This document shows positions 26,921 to 35,494 of a DNA stretch of 64,000 bases, one piece after another. The notes beneath the pieces are model-generated. The model was not told the DNA's origin and did not search any database. It worked only from the letters and a program-made list of their open reading frames with translations. The number at the start of each line of letters is the position of its first letter. Position 1 is the first letter of the stretch. The translations under genes were made by a program, and so were the position numbers. The DNA comes from Brachybacterium epidermidis. GTDB taxonomy: Bacteria; Actinomycetota; Actinomycetes; Actinomycetales; Dermabacteraceae. Location: NCBI RefSeq assembly GCF_015209585.1, contig NZ_JADEYR010000005.1:124001-188000 (forward strand), written 5' to 3'.

Positions 26921-28075
26921 TTGATCACCGACGGCCTGCTCATGCTCGGCGTCCTGCTGGGCCTCTCATGCCTGCTCATCGTGCTGGAACGCACCACGGG
27001 CTGGAAGTTCTTCACGTTCGTGCCGGGCATGGTGCTGATGTACCTGCTCTGCGCCACCCTGAACTCCCTGGGCATGTTCGGCGACGCCGAGGAGACCCGC
27101 GCCCCCATAGCCGCGGTGAAGGACGTCGCCCTGCCGGCGATGATCTTCCTGTTCCTGTTCAGCTGCGACGTCCGCAAGATCATCAAGCTGGGCCCGAAGC
27201 TGCTGCTGACCATGTTCGTGGCCGCCGCCTCACTCGCCGTGGGCATGGTGGCGGTGTACGCCGTGTTCCAGAGCGCCCTGCACGAGGAGTCCTGGAAGGC
27301 CCTGGGCGCCCTGCTGGCCTCCTGGACCGGCGGCAGCGCCAACATGGTCGCGGTGCAGGACATCCTCCAGGCACCGGAGAACATCTTCGGCTACGCCCTG
27401 ATCACCGACACCATCGTGTACTCGGTGTGGCTGATGGCGATGTTTTCCTCGGCGGCGGTCTCCGATCGCTTCAACCGCTTCACCAAGGCCAACACCTCCT
27501 ATCTGGACTCCCACGCCGGCGCCGACCTCGCTGAGGAGAAGCGGGAGATCACCGTGACCTCCCTGGCGATCGTGGCCTTCGGCTCGATCTTCGTCTCCAC
27601 CGTGGCGATCTGGATCGGTGGTCAGCTGCCCGAGCTGGGCGACGTGGTCAACGGCACCGCCTGGACCATCCTCATCGTGTCGTTGCTGGGCCTGATCGTG
27701 GCGCACACACCGCTGGGCAAGGTGGCCGGCTCGATGGAGGTGGGCACCCTTATGCTGTTCATCGTGATCGGCCAGATCGCCTCCGGCTCCGACTTCTCCG
27801 CCCTCACCCAGGCACCGCTGTACCTGCTGATCGGCTTCCTGGTGCTGCTGGTGCACGCCGTGATCATGGTTATCTACGCGAAGCTCACCCGCACCGAGCT
27901 GTTCTCGCTGGCCGTGGCCTCCACCGCGAACATCGGCGGTATCGCTTCCGCACCCGTAGTGGCCAGTGCGTTCAATCGTCAGCTCGTGCCGGTGGGCGTG
28001 CTGTTCGCGCTGATCGGCTCCTTCGCGGGCACGTGGATCGGCCTGGGTGCCGCTCAGCTGATGAGCATGCTGTGA
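26921..28075 (+). CDS. DUF819 family transporter-like membrane protein
   Basis: TTG 26921 follows a strong AAGGAGAA site; the in-frame codons before it are non-membranous. The 384-residue product has about eleven hydrophobic segments with DUF819 (YjcL) hallmarks: LLASWTGGSANMVAVQDIL and VASTANIGGIASAPVVASAFN, two Gly/Asn motifs in inverted halves, as in carriers of the anion/proton-antiporter superfamily. The family is uncharacterised. The next gene, a dipeptide epimerase, overlaps its stop by four bases, then an NlpC/P60 endopeptidase follows. It is therefore the candidate importer of murein-derived peptides; this is inference from context. Confidence 0.88.
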   Translation: MITDGLLMLGVLLGLSCLLIVLERTTGWKFFTFVPGMVLMYLLCATLNSLGMFGDAEETRAPIAAVKDVALPAMIFLFLFSCDVRKIIKLGPKLLLTMFVAAASLAVGMVAVYAVFQSALHEESWKALGALLASWTGGSANMVAVQDILQAPENIFGYALITDTIVYSVWLMAMFSSAAVSDRFNRFTKANTSYLDSHAGADLAEEKREITVTSLAIVAFGSIFVSTVAIWIGGQLPELGDVVNGTAWTILIVSLLGLIVAHTPLGKVAGSMEVGTLMLFIVIGQIASGSDFSALTQAPLYLLIGFLVLLVHAVIMVIYAKLTRTELFSLAVASTANIGGIASAPVVASAFNRQLVPVGVLFALIGSFAGTWIGLGAAQLMSML

Positions 28076-29241
28076 CCGGCCGCCCCGCTCCCCGCACCCC
28101 CGGCGGCACGCCTGAGCCCGCCTTGCCCGTCAGCGCCGTGGCGCTGGAGCTGGAGGTGGCGGCAGTGCGCATGCATCGCCACGCCGCTCCCCTGCTGCGT
28201 CCCTTCGTCACCGCCGCTCGGCGCACCGAGGCCGTGGAGTACCTGGCCATCGAGGTGGAGCTGCGCGCCGGAGTGATCGGGCAGGGAACCGCGGCCGACA
28301 CCAAGCCCGTCACCGGGGAGGACCTGGCCTCGATCACCACTGCGGTGGAGGGACCGATCACCGCCGCCCTCACCGGGGCCCGTGGCACCATCGCCGAGCT
28401 GAGCGCCCTGCTGGCGCAATCGGTCCAGAGAGCCAGCAGTGCGCGCGCCGCGGTGGACGTGGCTCTGCACGACGCCTGGGGCAAGGCCGCAGGCCGCCCC
28501 CTGGTGGAACTGCTGGGTGGTGCGGTGCACACCCGCATCGAGTCGGACATGACCGTCTCCCTCGAGGAGCCGGAGGTGATGGCCCAGCACGCCCGCGCGG
28601 CCGCTGCTGAGGGCTACCGGGTGCTGAAGATCAAGCTGGGCAGGGACGTGGAGGAGGACCGTCGGCGCTTGGATGCCGTGCTCGAAGCGGTCCCCGGGGC
28701 CCGCCTGCGATTGGACGCCAACCAGGGCTGGAGCGTGCAGCAGGCCATCGAGATCATCGGCGCCTTCGAGGCCGACGGGCTCCCCGTGGACCTCGTGGAG
28801 CAGCCCGTCGCGGCCGCCGACCTGGAGGGCATGGCGCAGGTGCGCCGCGCCGTCAGCACTCCGATCATGGCGGACGAGTCCGTGTGGACCGCCGCCGATG
28901 CCCGCCGCATCGCAGAGCTCGGCGCCGCCGACATGCTCAACATCAAACTGGCCAAGACCGGCGGAATCCCCGAGGCGATGGCCATCGCCGATGTGGCCCA
29001 GCACGCGGGCCTCACCTGCATGGTGGGGGCGATGATGGAGCCGAGCATCACGATCACGGGCGCCGCGCACGTGGCGCTGGCGCACCCGGCTATCACCATG
29101 GTGGCCCTGGACTCCCCCGACTGGCTCACCACCCGCCACCCTTCCGGCGGCTACAAGGTCCAGGAGGGCTGGCTGGCGCTGACCGGCGGGCCCGGCCTGG
29201 GCATGGAGCTGCTGCGCCCCGACCAGGACCCGCCCCGGTAG
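28072..29241 (+). CDS. dipeptide epimerase (L-Ala-D/L-Glu epimerase-like)
   Basis: A 389-residue enolase-superfamily protein starting at a GTG that overlaps the DUF819 stop (GTGA). The catalytic set is complete: K186 and K188 in VLKIKLG, metal ligands D215, E243 and D268 (LRLDANQ, LVEQP, MADES) and K292 in NIKLAK, the KxK/K arrangement of dipeptide epimerases. In the salvage of murein, such an enzyme converts L-Ala-D-Glu to L-Ala-L-Glu so that normal peptidases can finish. The N-terminal 28 residues (Pro/Ala-rich) look dispensable. The genes on both sides support the murein-peptide role. Confidence 0.92.
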   Translation: MTGRPAPRTPGGTPEPALPVSAVALELEVAAVRMHRHAAPLLRPFVTAARRTEAVEYLAIEVELRAGVIGQGTAADTKPVTGEDLASITTAVEGPITAALTGARGTIAELSALLAQSVQRASSARAAVDVALHDAWGKAAGRPLVELLGGAVHTRIESDMTVSLEEPEVMAQHARAAAAEGYRVLKIKLGRDVEEDRRRLDAVLEAVPGARLRLDANQGWSVQQAIEIIGAFEADGLPVDLVEQPVAAADLEGMAQVRRAVSTPIMADESVWTAADARRIAELGAADMLNIKLAKTGGIPEAMAIADVAQHAGLTCMVGAMMEPSITITGAAHVALAHPAITMVALDSPDWLTTRHPSGGYKVQEGWLALTGGPGLGMELLRPDQDPPR

Positions 29242-29268
29242 GCCCGCACCGTCCTTGAGGAGAGACCG

Positions 29269-30273
29269 ATGAACCCTTCGAATCCCACCCCTGACCCCAG
29301 CAGCCGCGCGGGCCACGCCGCGGGATCCGTCCCCCGCCCCGGGGATACAGCATTCGTCCAGGTCGCCGTGGCCACCGTGTGGGTGCGGCCGGGCCTGGAC
29401 CGTGCGGGGATCGATGATCCCTCGCTGACCGTACCGGTGGACCTGGATGCCTGGAACTCCGCCATGGACGAGACCGAGACGCTGCGCTGGCTGACCGGCC
29501 GCCTGGAGACCCAGGCCCTGCTGGGCGCTCGTGTGATCGTCGATGAGGTCGACGGGCAGTGGGCACGCATCGTCGTCACCGATCAGCTCTCCCCGCGTGA
29601 CCCCCGCGGCTACCCGGGGTGGGTGCCGCTGGCCCAGCTGAGTGTCGACCCGGGCTTCGCGCAGGCTGCGGCATCGTCCCCGACAGCGACGGTCACCGCC
29701 TCCCGCTCCCGTCTCATGGAGGACGCCGAGGGGACATCCCCCGGGATCGAGGTCTCCTTCGGGACCGTGCTGCCAGTGCTGGGACACACGGGGGCTGTGG
29801 TGGAGCTGGCGGTCCCCGGAGGCGGTACCCAGTACCTGCCCGAGGCCGACGTGGTGGTCCGGGAGCCGGGTGAGGTGCCCCCCACCCCGACGGTGGAGGA
29901 GGTGATCGCCACCGGCGAGCGCTTCCTGGGACTGCGGTACCTGTGGTCGGGCATGAGTGCATGGGGCTTCGACTGCTCGGGTTTCACCCACTCGGTGTTC
30001 CGTCACCACGGGATCACGATCCCCCGCGACGCCGGCCCGCAGCTGAACGGCTCCGGCTTCCCCCGGGTGGAGCGCGAGGACCTGCGCCGCGGCGACCTGG
30101 TGTTCTTCTCCGAGGGGCCCGGCAGTCCTGAGATCCGGCACGTGGCCCTGTACCTGGGCGATGACCTGATCATCCACGCGCCCAATGCCCCACGCACGAT
30201 CGCTGTCGAGTCGCTCAGCGGGTACGACGTCAAGGACGAGTACGCCGGGGCGGTGCGGGTGATCCAGCAGTGA
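29269..30273 (+). CDS. NlpC/P60 endopeptidase, YkfC-like
   Basis: The 334-residue protein has SH3-like domains (about residues 25-200, with PGWVPLAQL) ahead of an NlpC/P60 domain: C236 in WGFDCSGFTHS, H291 in IRHVALYLGD and the third polar residue H303 in IIHAPN. This order is that of Bacillus YkfC, which cleaves the gamma-D-Glu-diamino-acid bond of murein tripeptides after L-Ala. No signal peptide is visible, consistent with a cytoplasmic salvage enzyme. It follows the epimerase by 27 bases with a GAGGAGAG ribosome site, so the three genes form one operon. Confidence 0.93.
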   Translation: MNPSNPTPDPSSRAGHAAGSVPRPGDTAFVQVAVATVWVRPGLDRAGIDDPSLTVPVDLDAWNSAMDETETLRWLTGRLETQALLGARVIVDEVDGQWARIVVTDQLSPRDPRGYPGWVPLAQLSVDPGFAQAAASSPTATVTASRSRLMEDAEGTSPGIEVSFGTVLPVLGHTGAVVELAVPGGGTQYLPEADVVVREPGEVPPTPTVEEVIATGERFLGLRYLWSGMSAWGFDCSGFTHSVFRHHGITIPRDAGPQLNGSGFPRVEREDLRRGDLVFFSEGPGSPEIRHVALYLGDDLIIHAPNAPRTIAVESLSGYDVKDEYAGAVRVIQQ

Positions 30274-30310
30274 GCTGAGGGCCGGTCGATGCCGGCCCGG
30301 GGCGCCCCTC

Positions 30311-30904
30311 TCAGGGCAGCAGAAGCCTGCGCAGCATCCCACCGGCAGCGGCGTGCGCCTGGTCGCTCGCCTCCTGCTGCAATGCCCAGCGGTCCACCTC
30401 AATCACCACGGTGGTGGCCAGGGCGGCCTGCAGTGCGATCGGGAGGGAGTCGTCCACGGCGCGCACCTCTCGGCCCCGCTCGAGCATGGCCTGGCCCCAC
30501 TGCGACAGCTGCCCCCGGAACTCCTCCAGCGCCGGGGAGGCGGGAGCGTCCCGCAGGTGCACCAGGCGCCCTGCCACCAGGGTCCTGGGTTCGTCGCGCG
30601 CCGCTGCACCGAGCTGGGCCAGGAGGTCATCGATCGCCTCCCACCACTGATCGACCGTGAGGGATGCCGGGTCCGGCAGCGTGACGTGGCGGGCCAGCAG
30701 CTCCACGTGCTCACGCGCCACCAGGTCGAACAGTGCCTGCTTGTCCCCCACGTGGTGGTACGCGGAGCTCTTGGACACTCCCGCGCTGCGCAGGATCGCG
30801 TTGAGCGAGGCTCGCTGGTAGCCGCCTGCCACGAAGGCATCGGCGCCTGCGGCGATCAGTGCCTGGCGGCCGCGGGCAGGCATGGGCCTGGGTGGTCTCG
30901 CCAT
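30311..30904 (-). CDS. TetR family transcriptional regulator
   Basis: The 197-residue protein has the TetR N-terminal DNA-binding domain: RQALIAAGADAFVAGGYQRASLNAILRSAGVSKSSAYHHVGDKQALFDLV (residues about 13-60). The ligand-binding half (residues 70-197) is helical and variable. ATG 30904 has a GGAGGCGAGG ribosome site; the open frame above is antisense to the glycosyltransferase gene. It diverges from that gene, with 105 bases between them and a perfect 16-bp palindrome across the other gene's start, so it most likely represses its neighbour. Confidence 0.92.
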   Translation of the reverse strand: MARPPRPMPARGRQALIAAGADAFVAGGYQRASLNAILRSAGVSKSSAYHHVGDKQALFDLVAREHVELLARHVTLPDPASLTVDQWWEAIDDLLAQLGAAARDEPRTLVAGRLVHLRDAPASPALEEFRGQLSQWGQAMLERGREVRAVDDSLPIALQAALATTVVIEVDRWALQQEASDQAHAAAGGMLRRLLLP

Positions 30905-30974
30905 CCTCGCCTCCGTCGTTCGATCACCGGTCTGCTGGTTCCCGGATTCTCCCAGATCCCCCGGAGGCAATGCC

Positions 30975-31019
30975 TCGACACCAGCGGGGCGCACACCTAT
31001 TCTTGGACCATGTGGTCCA
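30975..31019 (+). promoter_or_regulatory. promoter and TetR-type operator over a leaderless start
   Basis: -35 TCGACA (30975-30980), a 17-base spacer and -10 TATTCT (30998-31003) are followed six bases later by ATG 31010. The palindrome TGGACCA-TG-TGGTCCA (31004-31019) covers the transcription start and the start codon. Confidence 0.75.
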
Positions 31020-32323
31020 CTAATGAAGGCGCCCCCGCTCCCTCGCCCGTTCGGCAGGATCACGCCCCTGCCCGTCGCGTCGTGCTGTTCACCCCGCTGG
31101 GTCTGAACCTCGCCGAGGTGACGCGCATGATCGAAGTGGCGCGCGCCCTGATCGAGCTCCAGCTTCCCGGGCCCGGACGCCTGTGCCCGGTGTTCCTGGT
31201 GCACGACGAGGGCTTCGACCACCTGGTGGACCAAGCCGGCTTCGAACGCGTCCCCGGCGCCCGGTCCTTCACCCCCGAGCAGGCGCGGCAGCTGATGGCC
31301 TTCGACCAGGGTCGCGCGCTGCGCCACCCCTTCACCCGCCAGGTCATCGCCGAGAGGGTCCGTATCGAGAGGGCCGCGATCCAGGACCTGGGGGCGGTGG
31401 CGGTGGTGCACGGCACCAACCCCACCTCCCCCATCTCCGCACGCGCCGAGCAGGTACCGCTGTTCTACCCGGTGCCGTACGTGTTCAGCGCGGCGCACCT
31501 GGCGGCCGGACGGGGCATCCCACTGCTGCCCGAGCGGGGCTGGGGCGCCGTGGCGAACCGGGTGCTGCGCGGCCCGGCGGCGTGGGTGATGGGCTCGGCC
31601 CCGCTGGTGCCGCCGTCGTTCCGCTCGGTGGCGCACGGGAACGGCGTGCGAGGGCGCTCCCTGATGGACCTGCTGGGGGCCGACGTCACCCTGCTGACCT
31701 CGATGGCCGAGGAGATCGGCGCGGATCCCCTGCCGCCCAGGTCGCACCGGGTGGGTCCGATCTTCGCGCGCCTGGACGGGGAGGTGCCGGAGCAGGTGCG
31801 CGAGCTGGCAGCCGGGGATCAGCCGCTGGTGTACCTGGCCTGCGGCTCCTCCGGGAACCCTCGCCTGGTGCTGGATGCGATGCGGGCCCTGGGCCGGGCT
31901 CCGGTGCAGGTGATCGCTCCGGTCAGGCAGTACCTCGATGCCGCTCAGATCGCGTCGACGCCGGCGAACGTCCACGTCACGGAGCTGCTGCCGGCGCACC
32001 TGATGGGCGGGCTGGTGGATGCCGCCGTCCTGCACGGCGGTCAGGGGACGGTGCAGACGGCCTGCGCCACCGGGGTGCCGTTCATCGGCATGGGGCTCAG
32101 TGCGGAGCAGCGGTGGAACGTGGACGTATGGGCCAGGCGGGGCAATGCGATCGCCCTGGCGCCGTCGGATCTGCGTGGGGACGCCGTGCGGTTCCATCGG
32201 GCTCTGCGGGCGCTGCTGACGGATCCTGGGATCCGCCGTGCGGCCGATGCGGTCGCGGGCGAGCACCGAGGTGAGGACGGCGCGCGTCGCAGCGCCGAGA
32301 TCATCGGCGACCTCGTCGGCTGA
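31010..32323 (+). CDS. UGT/MGT-type glycosyltransferase-like protein (GT1 fold)
   Basis: A 437-residue GT-B protein. The N-terminal half starts RRVVLFTPLGLNLAEVTRMI, the acceptor-binding Rossmann strand. The C-terminal half has PLVYLACGSSGNPRLVLDAM, then VHVTELLPAHLMGGLVDAAVLHGGQGTVQTA and GLSAEQRWNVDVW, equivalent to the donor-binding PSPG-like motif (HGGxGT...Q.xNA) of UDP-sugar transferases and MurG-like enzymes. Acceptor unknown; antibiotic or lipid glycosylation is plausible given TetR control. The leaderless start at ATG 31010 fits -10 TATTCT exactly. Confidence 0.85.
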   Translation: MWSTNEGAPAPSPVRQDHAPARRVVLFTPLGLNLAEVTRMIEVARALIELQLPGPGRLCPVFLVHDEGFDHLVDQAGFERVPGARSFTPEQARQLMAFDQGRALRHPFTRQVIAERVRIERAAIQDLGAVAVVHGTNPTSPISARAEQVPLFYPVPYVFSAAHLAAGRGIPLLPERGWGAVANRVLRGPAAWVMGSAPLVPPSFRSVAHGNGVRGRSLMDLLGADVTLLTSMAEEIGADPLPPRSHRVGPIFARLDGEVPEQVRELAAGDQPLVYLACGSSGNPRLVLDAMRALGRAPVQVIAPVRQYLDAAQIASTPANVHVTELLPAHLMGGLVDAAVLHGGQGTVQTACATGVPFIGMGLSAEQRWNVDVWARRGNAIALAPSDLRGDAVRFHRALRALLTDPGIRRAADAVAGEHRGEDGARRSAEIIGDLVG

Positions 32324-32399
32324 ATCCCCTCGCGCCGCTGGACGGGTCCTACCAGCAGCGAGCGTTCCTGGCGGGATGGCGGTGCAGGCCCGCGGGTGG

Positions 32400-33194
32400 T
32401 CAGCGGGCGAGGTCCGGCAGCAGTTCCCGAACCCGCGCTCGGATCACCTCGTCGGCCTCGGCCTTGACCATGCCCGAGGTCATCACGGCCAGGTAGCGCA
32501 CCTCGGGCCCGTCGGGGTCGCCGATGAATGCCACGTCATGCCGGTAGCCGTCCACCCAACCGGACTTCGAGCCCACCGGCACCTCGGGCCGCAGGGCGCT
32601 GGCGATGATGGTGATGCGCTGGGCGGACATCGCTTCGCGGGTGAGCACGCGGTGATCGGGCTGCAGGTTCGAGGAGGGGCCCACCATGGCGCGCACGGTG
32701 CGCACCAGGTCCGCAGGGGTGGTCTCGAGGGTTAACCCCTGGTCGATGGCGGCCGCGTCGCCGATCAGTCGCTCCGCGCGGGTGGCGGTCAGGCCCAGCT
32801 CGTCGATGGCGGTGGCCACGGCCGGCAGCCCCACGAGCTCGATGAGGTGATCGGTGCCCTCGTTGCTGGAACGGTCGATCATCCGCACCGCGAGCTCGCG
32901 CACCGTGATCGGCTGCCCGTCGGCAGGGTGCGTGGGGTCCAGGTGGTCGCCGAACAGAGTGAACGGAGCACCGTCGACCCCGGTGAAGGTGCGCCTGGCC
33001 GGCTCGGTGCGGTCCAGGTCGAGGTGCCCGGCATCGACTGCGTTCAGCACTGCCATCAGCACATGGAGCTTGATGGTGCTGGCCGCGTAGAAGGGGCGGT
33101 CCGGGTCCTGGCTGTGGAGGAGGGAACCGTCGGCCCCGGCGAAGGCGATCGCAACGTGACGCTCGGTGGGCGGGGCGGCGGTGCTCAGGCTCAT
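32400..33194 (-). CDS. class A beta-lactamase-like serine hydrolase
   Basis: The 264-residue protein shows the class A pattern: S39-T-I-K42 (SxxK), S109-S-N111 (SDN-type) and KSG in [10 protein letters not shown] (KTG-type). The motif [15 protein letters not shown] and the Glu-containing region between motifs 2 and 3 are degenerate, so true beta-lactamase activity is doubtful. No signal peptide is present, so it may be cytoplasmic. Related proteins in actinobacteria are annotated only as serine hydrolases. It converges with the glycosyltransferase gene and diverges from nadE. Confidence 0.82.
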   Translation of the reverse strand: MSLSTAAPPTERHVAIAFAGADGSLLHSQDPDRPFYAASTIKLHVLMAVLNAVDAGHLDLDRTEPARRTFTGVDGAPFTLFGDHLDPTHPADGQPITVRELAVRMIDRSSNEGTDHLIELVGLPAVATAIDELGLTATRAERLIGDAAAIDQGLTLETTPADLVRTVRAMVGPSSNLQPDHRVLTREAMSAQRITIIASALRPEVPVGSKSGWVDGYRHDVAFIGDPDGPEVRYLAVMTSGMVKAEADEVIRARVRELLPDLAR

Positions 33195-33265
33195 CCCCCC
33201 ACACTAGCCGGGCGGTCAGGGGCTGCGCGCCACCGGTCAGTACCCCGAGCCCCGCGGCCCCGCCG

Positions 33266-33271
33266 TAGAAT
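33266..33271 (+). promoter_or_regulatory. -10 box of leaderless nadE
   Basis: TAGAAT, seven bases before ATG 33279. Confidence 0.55.
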
Positions 33272-33278
33272 CGCGGCC

Positions 33279-34103
33279 ATGAGGCCACTGCAGCAGCGCA
33301 TCATCGACGAGACCGGCGTGAAGCCCACCATCGACCCCGCCGCGGAGATCGAGTCCCGCATCCAGTTCCTGGTGGACTACCTCGCGGCGACCCGCGCGAA
33401 GGGCTACGTGCTGGGTATCTCCGGGGGCGTGGACTCCACGGCCGCGGGGCGCCTCGCGCAGCTCGCGGTGGAGCGCGTGCGCGAGCAGGGCGGTGAAGCC
33501 CTGTTCGTGGGCGTGCGCCTGCCCTACGGGGTCCAGCACGACGAGGACGACGCCCAGGCGGCCCTCGACTTCATCGCCGCGGACCGCGAGGTCACCATCA
33601 ACGTGTCCGGCGGGGTGGACGGCCTGTCCGAGGCGTACGCCGCGGGAATGGGCGAGGAGCTCACCGACTTCACCAAGGGCAACGCCAAGGCCCGGCTGCG
33701 GATGAGCGCCCAGTACGCGATCGGCGGCGACCTGGGCCTGTTGGTGCTCGGCACCGACCAGGCGGCCGAGAACATCACCGGGTTCTTCACCAAGTTCGGC
33801 GACGGCGGCGCAGACCTGCTGCCCCTGTCGGGCCTGAACAAGCGCCAGGTACGGAGCCTGCTCCAGGAGCTCGGTGCTGCGGAGAGGCTGTGGGAGAAGG
33901 TCCCCACCGCGGACCTGCTGGACGGCACCCCCGGCCAGACCGACGAAGCAGAGCTGGGGCTGCGCTACGAGGACATCGACGACTACCTCGAGGGTCGTGA
34001 GATCGACGAGGCCGCCGCCGAGAAGCTCGAGGCGATCTTCCTGCGCACCCGCCACAAGCGCGCCCTGCCGGTCACGGTGCACGACACCTGGTGGCGGGAG
34101 TGA
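33279..34103 (+). CDS. nadE: NH3-dependent NAD+ synthetase
   Basis: NadE amidates deamido-NAD+ with ammonia and ATP, the final step of NAD synthesis. The 274-residue length is that of the ammonia-dependent enzyme without a glutaminase domain. The PP-loop SGGVDS is at 48-53; [49 protein letters not shown] and the C-terminal [17 protein letters not shown] match the family closely. A leaderless start supports ATG 33279. Confidence 0.97.
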   Translation: MRPLQQRIIDETGVKPTIDPAAEIESRIQFLVDYLAATRAKGYVLGISGGVDSTAAGRLAQLAVERVREQGGEALFVGVRLPYGVQHDEDDAQAALDFIAADREVTINVSGGVDGLSEAYAAGMGEELTDFTKGNAKARLRMSAQYAIGGDLGLLVLGTDQAAENITGFFTKFGDGGADLLPLSGLNKRQVRSLLQELGAAERLWEKVPTADLLDGTPGQTDEAELGLRYEDIDDYLEGREIDEAAAEKLEAIFLRTRHKRALPVTVHDTWWRE

Positions 34104-34110
34104 CCTGGAG

Positions 34111-34263
34111 TCAGTCCAGGATGGTGTTGTACCGGTAGGCCTGGTACTCGGGCGGGCTTGAGCTGGCGCGCTCGATCACCTGGTCACGGGTGATGGGCTC
34201 GTTGAAGCCGGGGTGGGCGGCGGCTCCGGATCGGGCGCTGGAGCCCGGACCGCGGTCCCACAC
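34111..34263 (-). CDS. possible 50-residue protein or gene remnant
   Basis: From GTG 34263 the frame encodes 50 residues ending GFNEPITRDQVIERASSSPPEYQAYRYNTILD. The texture, with Tyr/Glu/Asp and few Arg, is much more protein-like than the other five frames here. It begins just after a 14-bp hairpin on its strand, has no obvious promoter or ribosome site and no family known to me. It may be the tail of a lost gene. Confidence 0.35.
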   Translation of the reverse strand: MWDRGPGSSARSGAAAHPGFNEPITRDQVIERASSSPPEYQAYRYNTILD

Positions 34264-34266
34264 GGG

Positions 34267-34308
34267 CCGACGGCGCGCACCGCTCCGAAGAGCTGTGCGC
34301 GCCGTCGG
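34267..34308. terminator. 14-bp perfect hairpin
   Basis: CCGACGGCGCGCAC (34267-34280) pairs with GTGCGCGCCGTCGG (34295-34308) around a 14-base loop. It lies downstream of both nadE (plus) and csbD-like (minus), so could terminate either; no U-tract. Confidence 0.6.
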
Positions 34309-34423
34309 GGCGTGCTCGCGGACCAGCCGTGGCGTGCGCTGCGGTGTCCTGGCGGGGAGCCCGACGTCGGGACCCCTCCTCCAACCGCGGCGGTGGATCA
34401 GCGGTGGCCGGGCCGCGGAAGGA

Positions 34424-34618
34424 TCACTTGGAGAAGCCGTCCTTCAGGTTCTTGGCGGCATCCTTGACGCTCTCGCCGGCCTGGCGGGCGTTCGCCTCGG
34501 CCTGGTCGCCACGGCCCTCGGCCTCGAGGGAGTGGTTGTCGGTGGCGTCGCCGAGGCCTTCCTTGGTCTTGCCGGAGGCCTCCTGGGCCTTGTTCTTGAT
34601 CTTGTCGCCGAGGTTCAT
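34424..34618 (-). CDS. CsbD family stress protein
   Basis: The 64-residue protein begins MNLGDKIKNKAQEASGKTKE and is almost entirely charged helix with GLGDATDN and EANARQAGESVKDAAKNL, the pattern of CsbD-like proteins that are induced in general stress and whose activity is unknown. The ATG at 34618 is chosen over one two codons upstream because GAAGGGA lies six bases before it. The promoter region (34625-34763) was not resolved. Confidence 0.88.
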   Translation of the reverse strand: MNLGDKIKNKAQEASGKTKEGLGDATDNHSLEAEGRGDQAEANARQAGESVKDAAKNLKDGFSK

Positions 34619-34763
34619 GTGCATTCCCTTCGTCGGATCGTGCCCCGCGGGGCGGCCACGGCACGGGTGCGCCGTGGCGGTGGGGAGAACCTAGCGCACC
34701 GGCCTGACATGCGCATCCAGTCTTCCGAAAGACCTGGGAAGCAGCACGGGGCTGCGTTGCCTC

Positions 34764-35189
34764 TCAGTCGTGGGAGCGCCGCTGCGGGATCCCGGCACCC
34801 CACAGTGCGGCCGCGATGAGCAGCGGTTGGCCGAACAGGCGGGCCAGCCGCTTGGCGGCGGTGTCCAATCCGAAGGCGTCCACCCCCTCCAGGTACTGCG
34901 AGACGTTGCCGGGGAACACCGCGACATAGAACGCGGCCAGCGCGACCCCCGTGAGCCGCCGATAGCGCGGCAGTGCGGTCAAGGACGCTCCCAGGGCGAC
35001 CTCGACGACACCGGATCCCAGCACCACGATGTCCTCGGGGAAGGGCTGCCAGGAGGGGACCTGGGCGCGGAACTCGTCGCGGGCGAAGGTCAGGTGGGAG
35101 ACCCCCGCGAAGGTCATGAACGCTCCCAGCCCGATCCGGGTCAGGTTCTGGGAGGTGGTGGCAGGTACGCGGCGCAGAAGGGATCTCAT
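34764..35189 (-). CDS. DoxX-like membrane protein
   Basis: The 141-residue protein has four hydrophobic segments with the DoxX-family opening TRIGLGAFMTFAGVSHLTFARDEF and VVLGSGVVEVALGASLTAL, plus YVAVFPGNVSQYLEGVDAFGLD at the third loop, as in the small DoxX-like quinone-associated membrane proteins. Function is unknown. ATG 35189 lies six bases after a TACGAT box (minus strand), a leaderless start; the longer open frame upstream overlaps the 58-residue gene on the opposite strand and is rejected. Confidence 0.85.
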   Translation of the reverse strand: MRSLLRRVPATTSQNLTRIGLGAFMTFAGVSHLTFARDEFRAQVPSWQPFPEDIVVLGSGVVEVALGASLTALPRYRRLTGVALAAFYVAVFPGNVSQYLEGVDAFGLDTAAKRLARLFGQPLLIAAALWGAGIPQRRSHD

Positions 35190-35195
35190 CGGTTC

Positions 35196-35201
35196 ATCGT
35201 A
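35196..35201 (-). promoter_or_regulatory. -10 box of leaderless DoxX-like gene
   Basis: TACGAT on the minus strand, six bases before the ATG at 35189. Confidence 0.5.
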
Positions 35202-35264
35202 CGGCGAAGGACTGCACGTCCCCGGAACGCCCGGTCGGCCCGGGCGGCCCGGCCGCCCGGCTAG

Positions 35265-35270
35265 TACCGT
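35265..35270 (+). promoter_or_regulatory. -10 box of leaderless 58-residue gene
   Basis: TACCGT, six bases before ATG 35277. Confidence 0.5.
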
Positions 35271-35276
35271 CGAGAC

Positions 35277-35453
35277 ATGAAGCCGATCCCCCCGTACTGG
35301 GCCCAGCACCGCGGGACGGTCACCTTCCGCGGCGGGGCCACCTGGGACATGACGATCAACGGGTCCTCCTTCGTCTCCGAGGAGAACGCGCAGCGCCTGA
35401 TCGACCTGCACGACCGTGCGACCCGACCCACCTCCGGGCCACCACAGGCCTGA
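35277..35453 (+). CDS. small protein of unknown function (58 residues)
   Basis: ATG 35277 to TGA 35453. The sequence is globular in style: YWAQHRGTVTFRGGATWDM, then INGSSFVSEENAQRLIDLH. The first ATG is six bases after a TACCGT -10 box, the same leaderless signature as its neighbours, and a promoter-sized gap separates it from the divergent DoxX gene. It lies 41 bases before gabD, in the same direction, and could be the first gene of that unit. No family was recognised. Confidence 0.65.
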   Translation: MKPIPPYWAQHRGTVTFRGGATWDMTINGSSFVSEENAQRLIDLHDRATRPTSGPPQA

Positions 35454-35494
35454 CTCCGAGCACTCACCCATCCACGTCATCGAAGGAGCACATC

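Noticed and set aside
33237-34082. Long antisense ORF over nadE
   Set aside because: Shadow of a well-supported gene.
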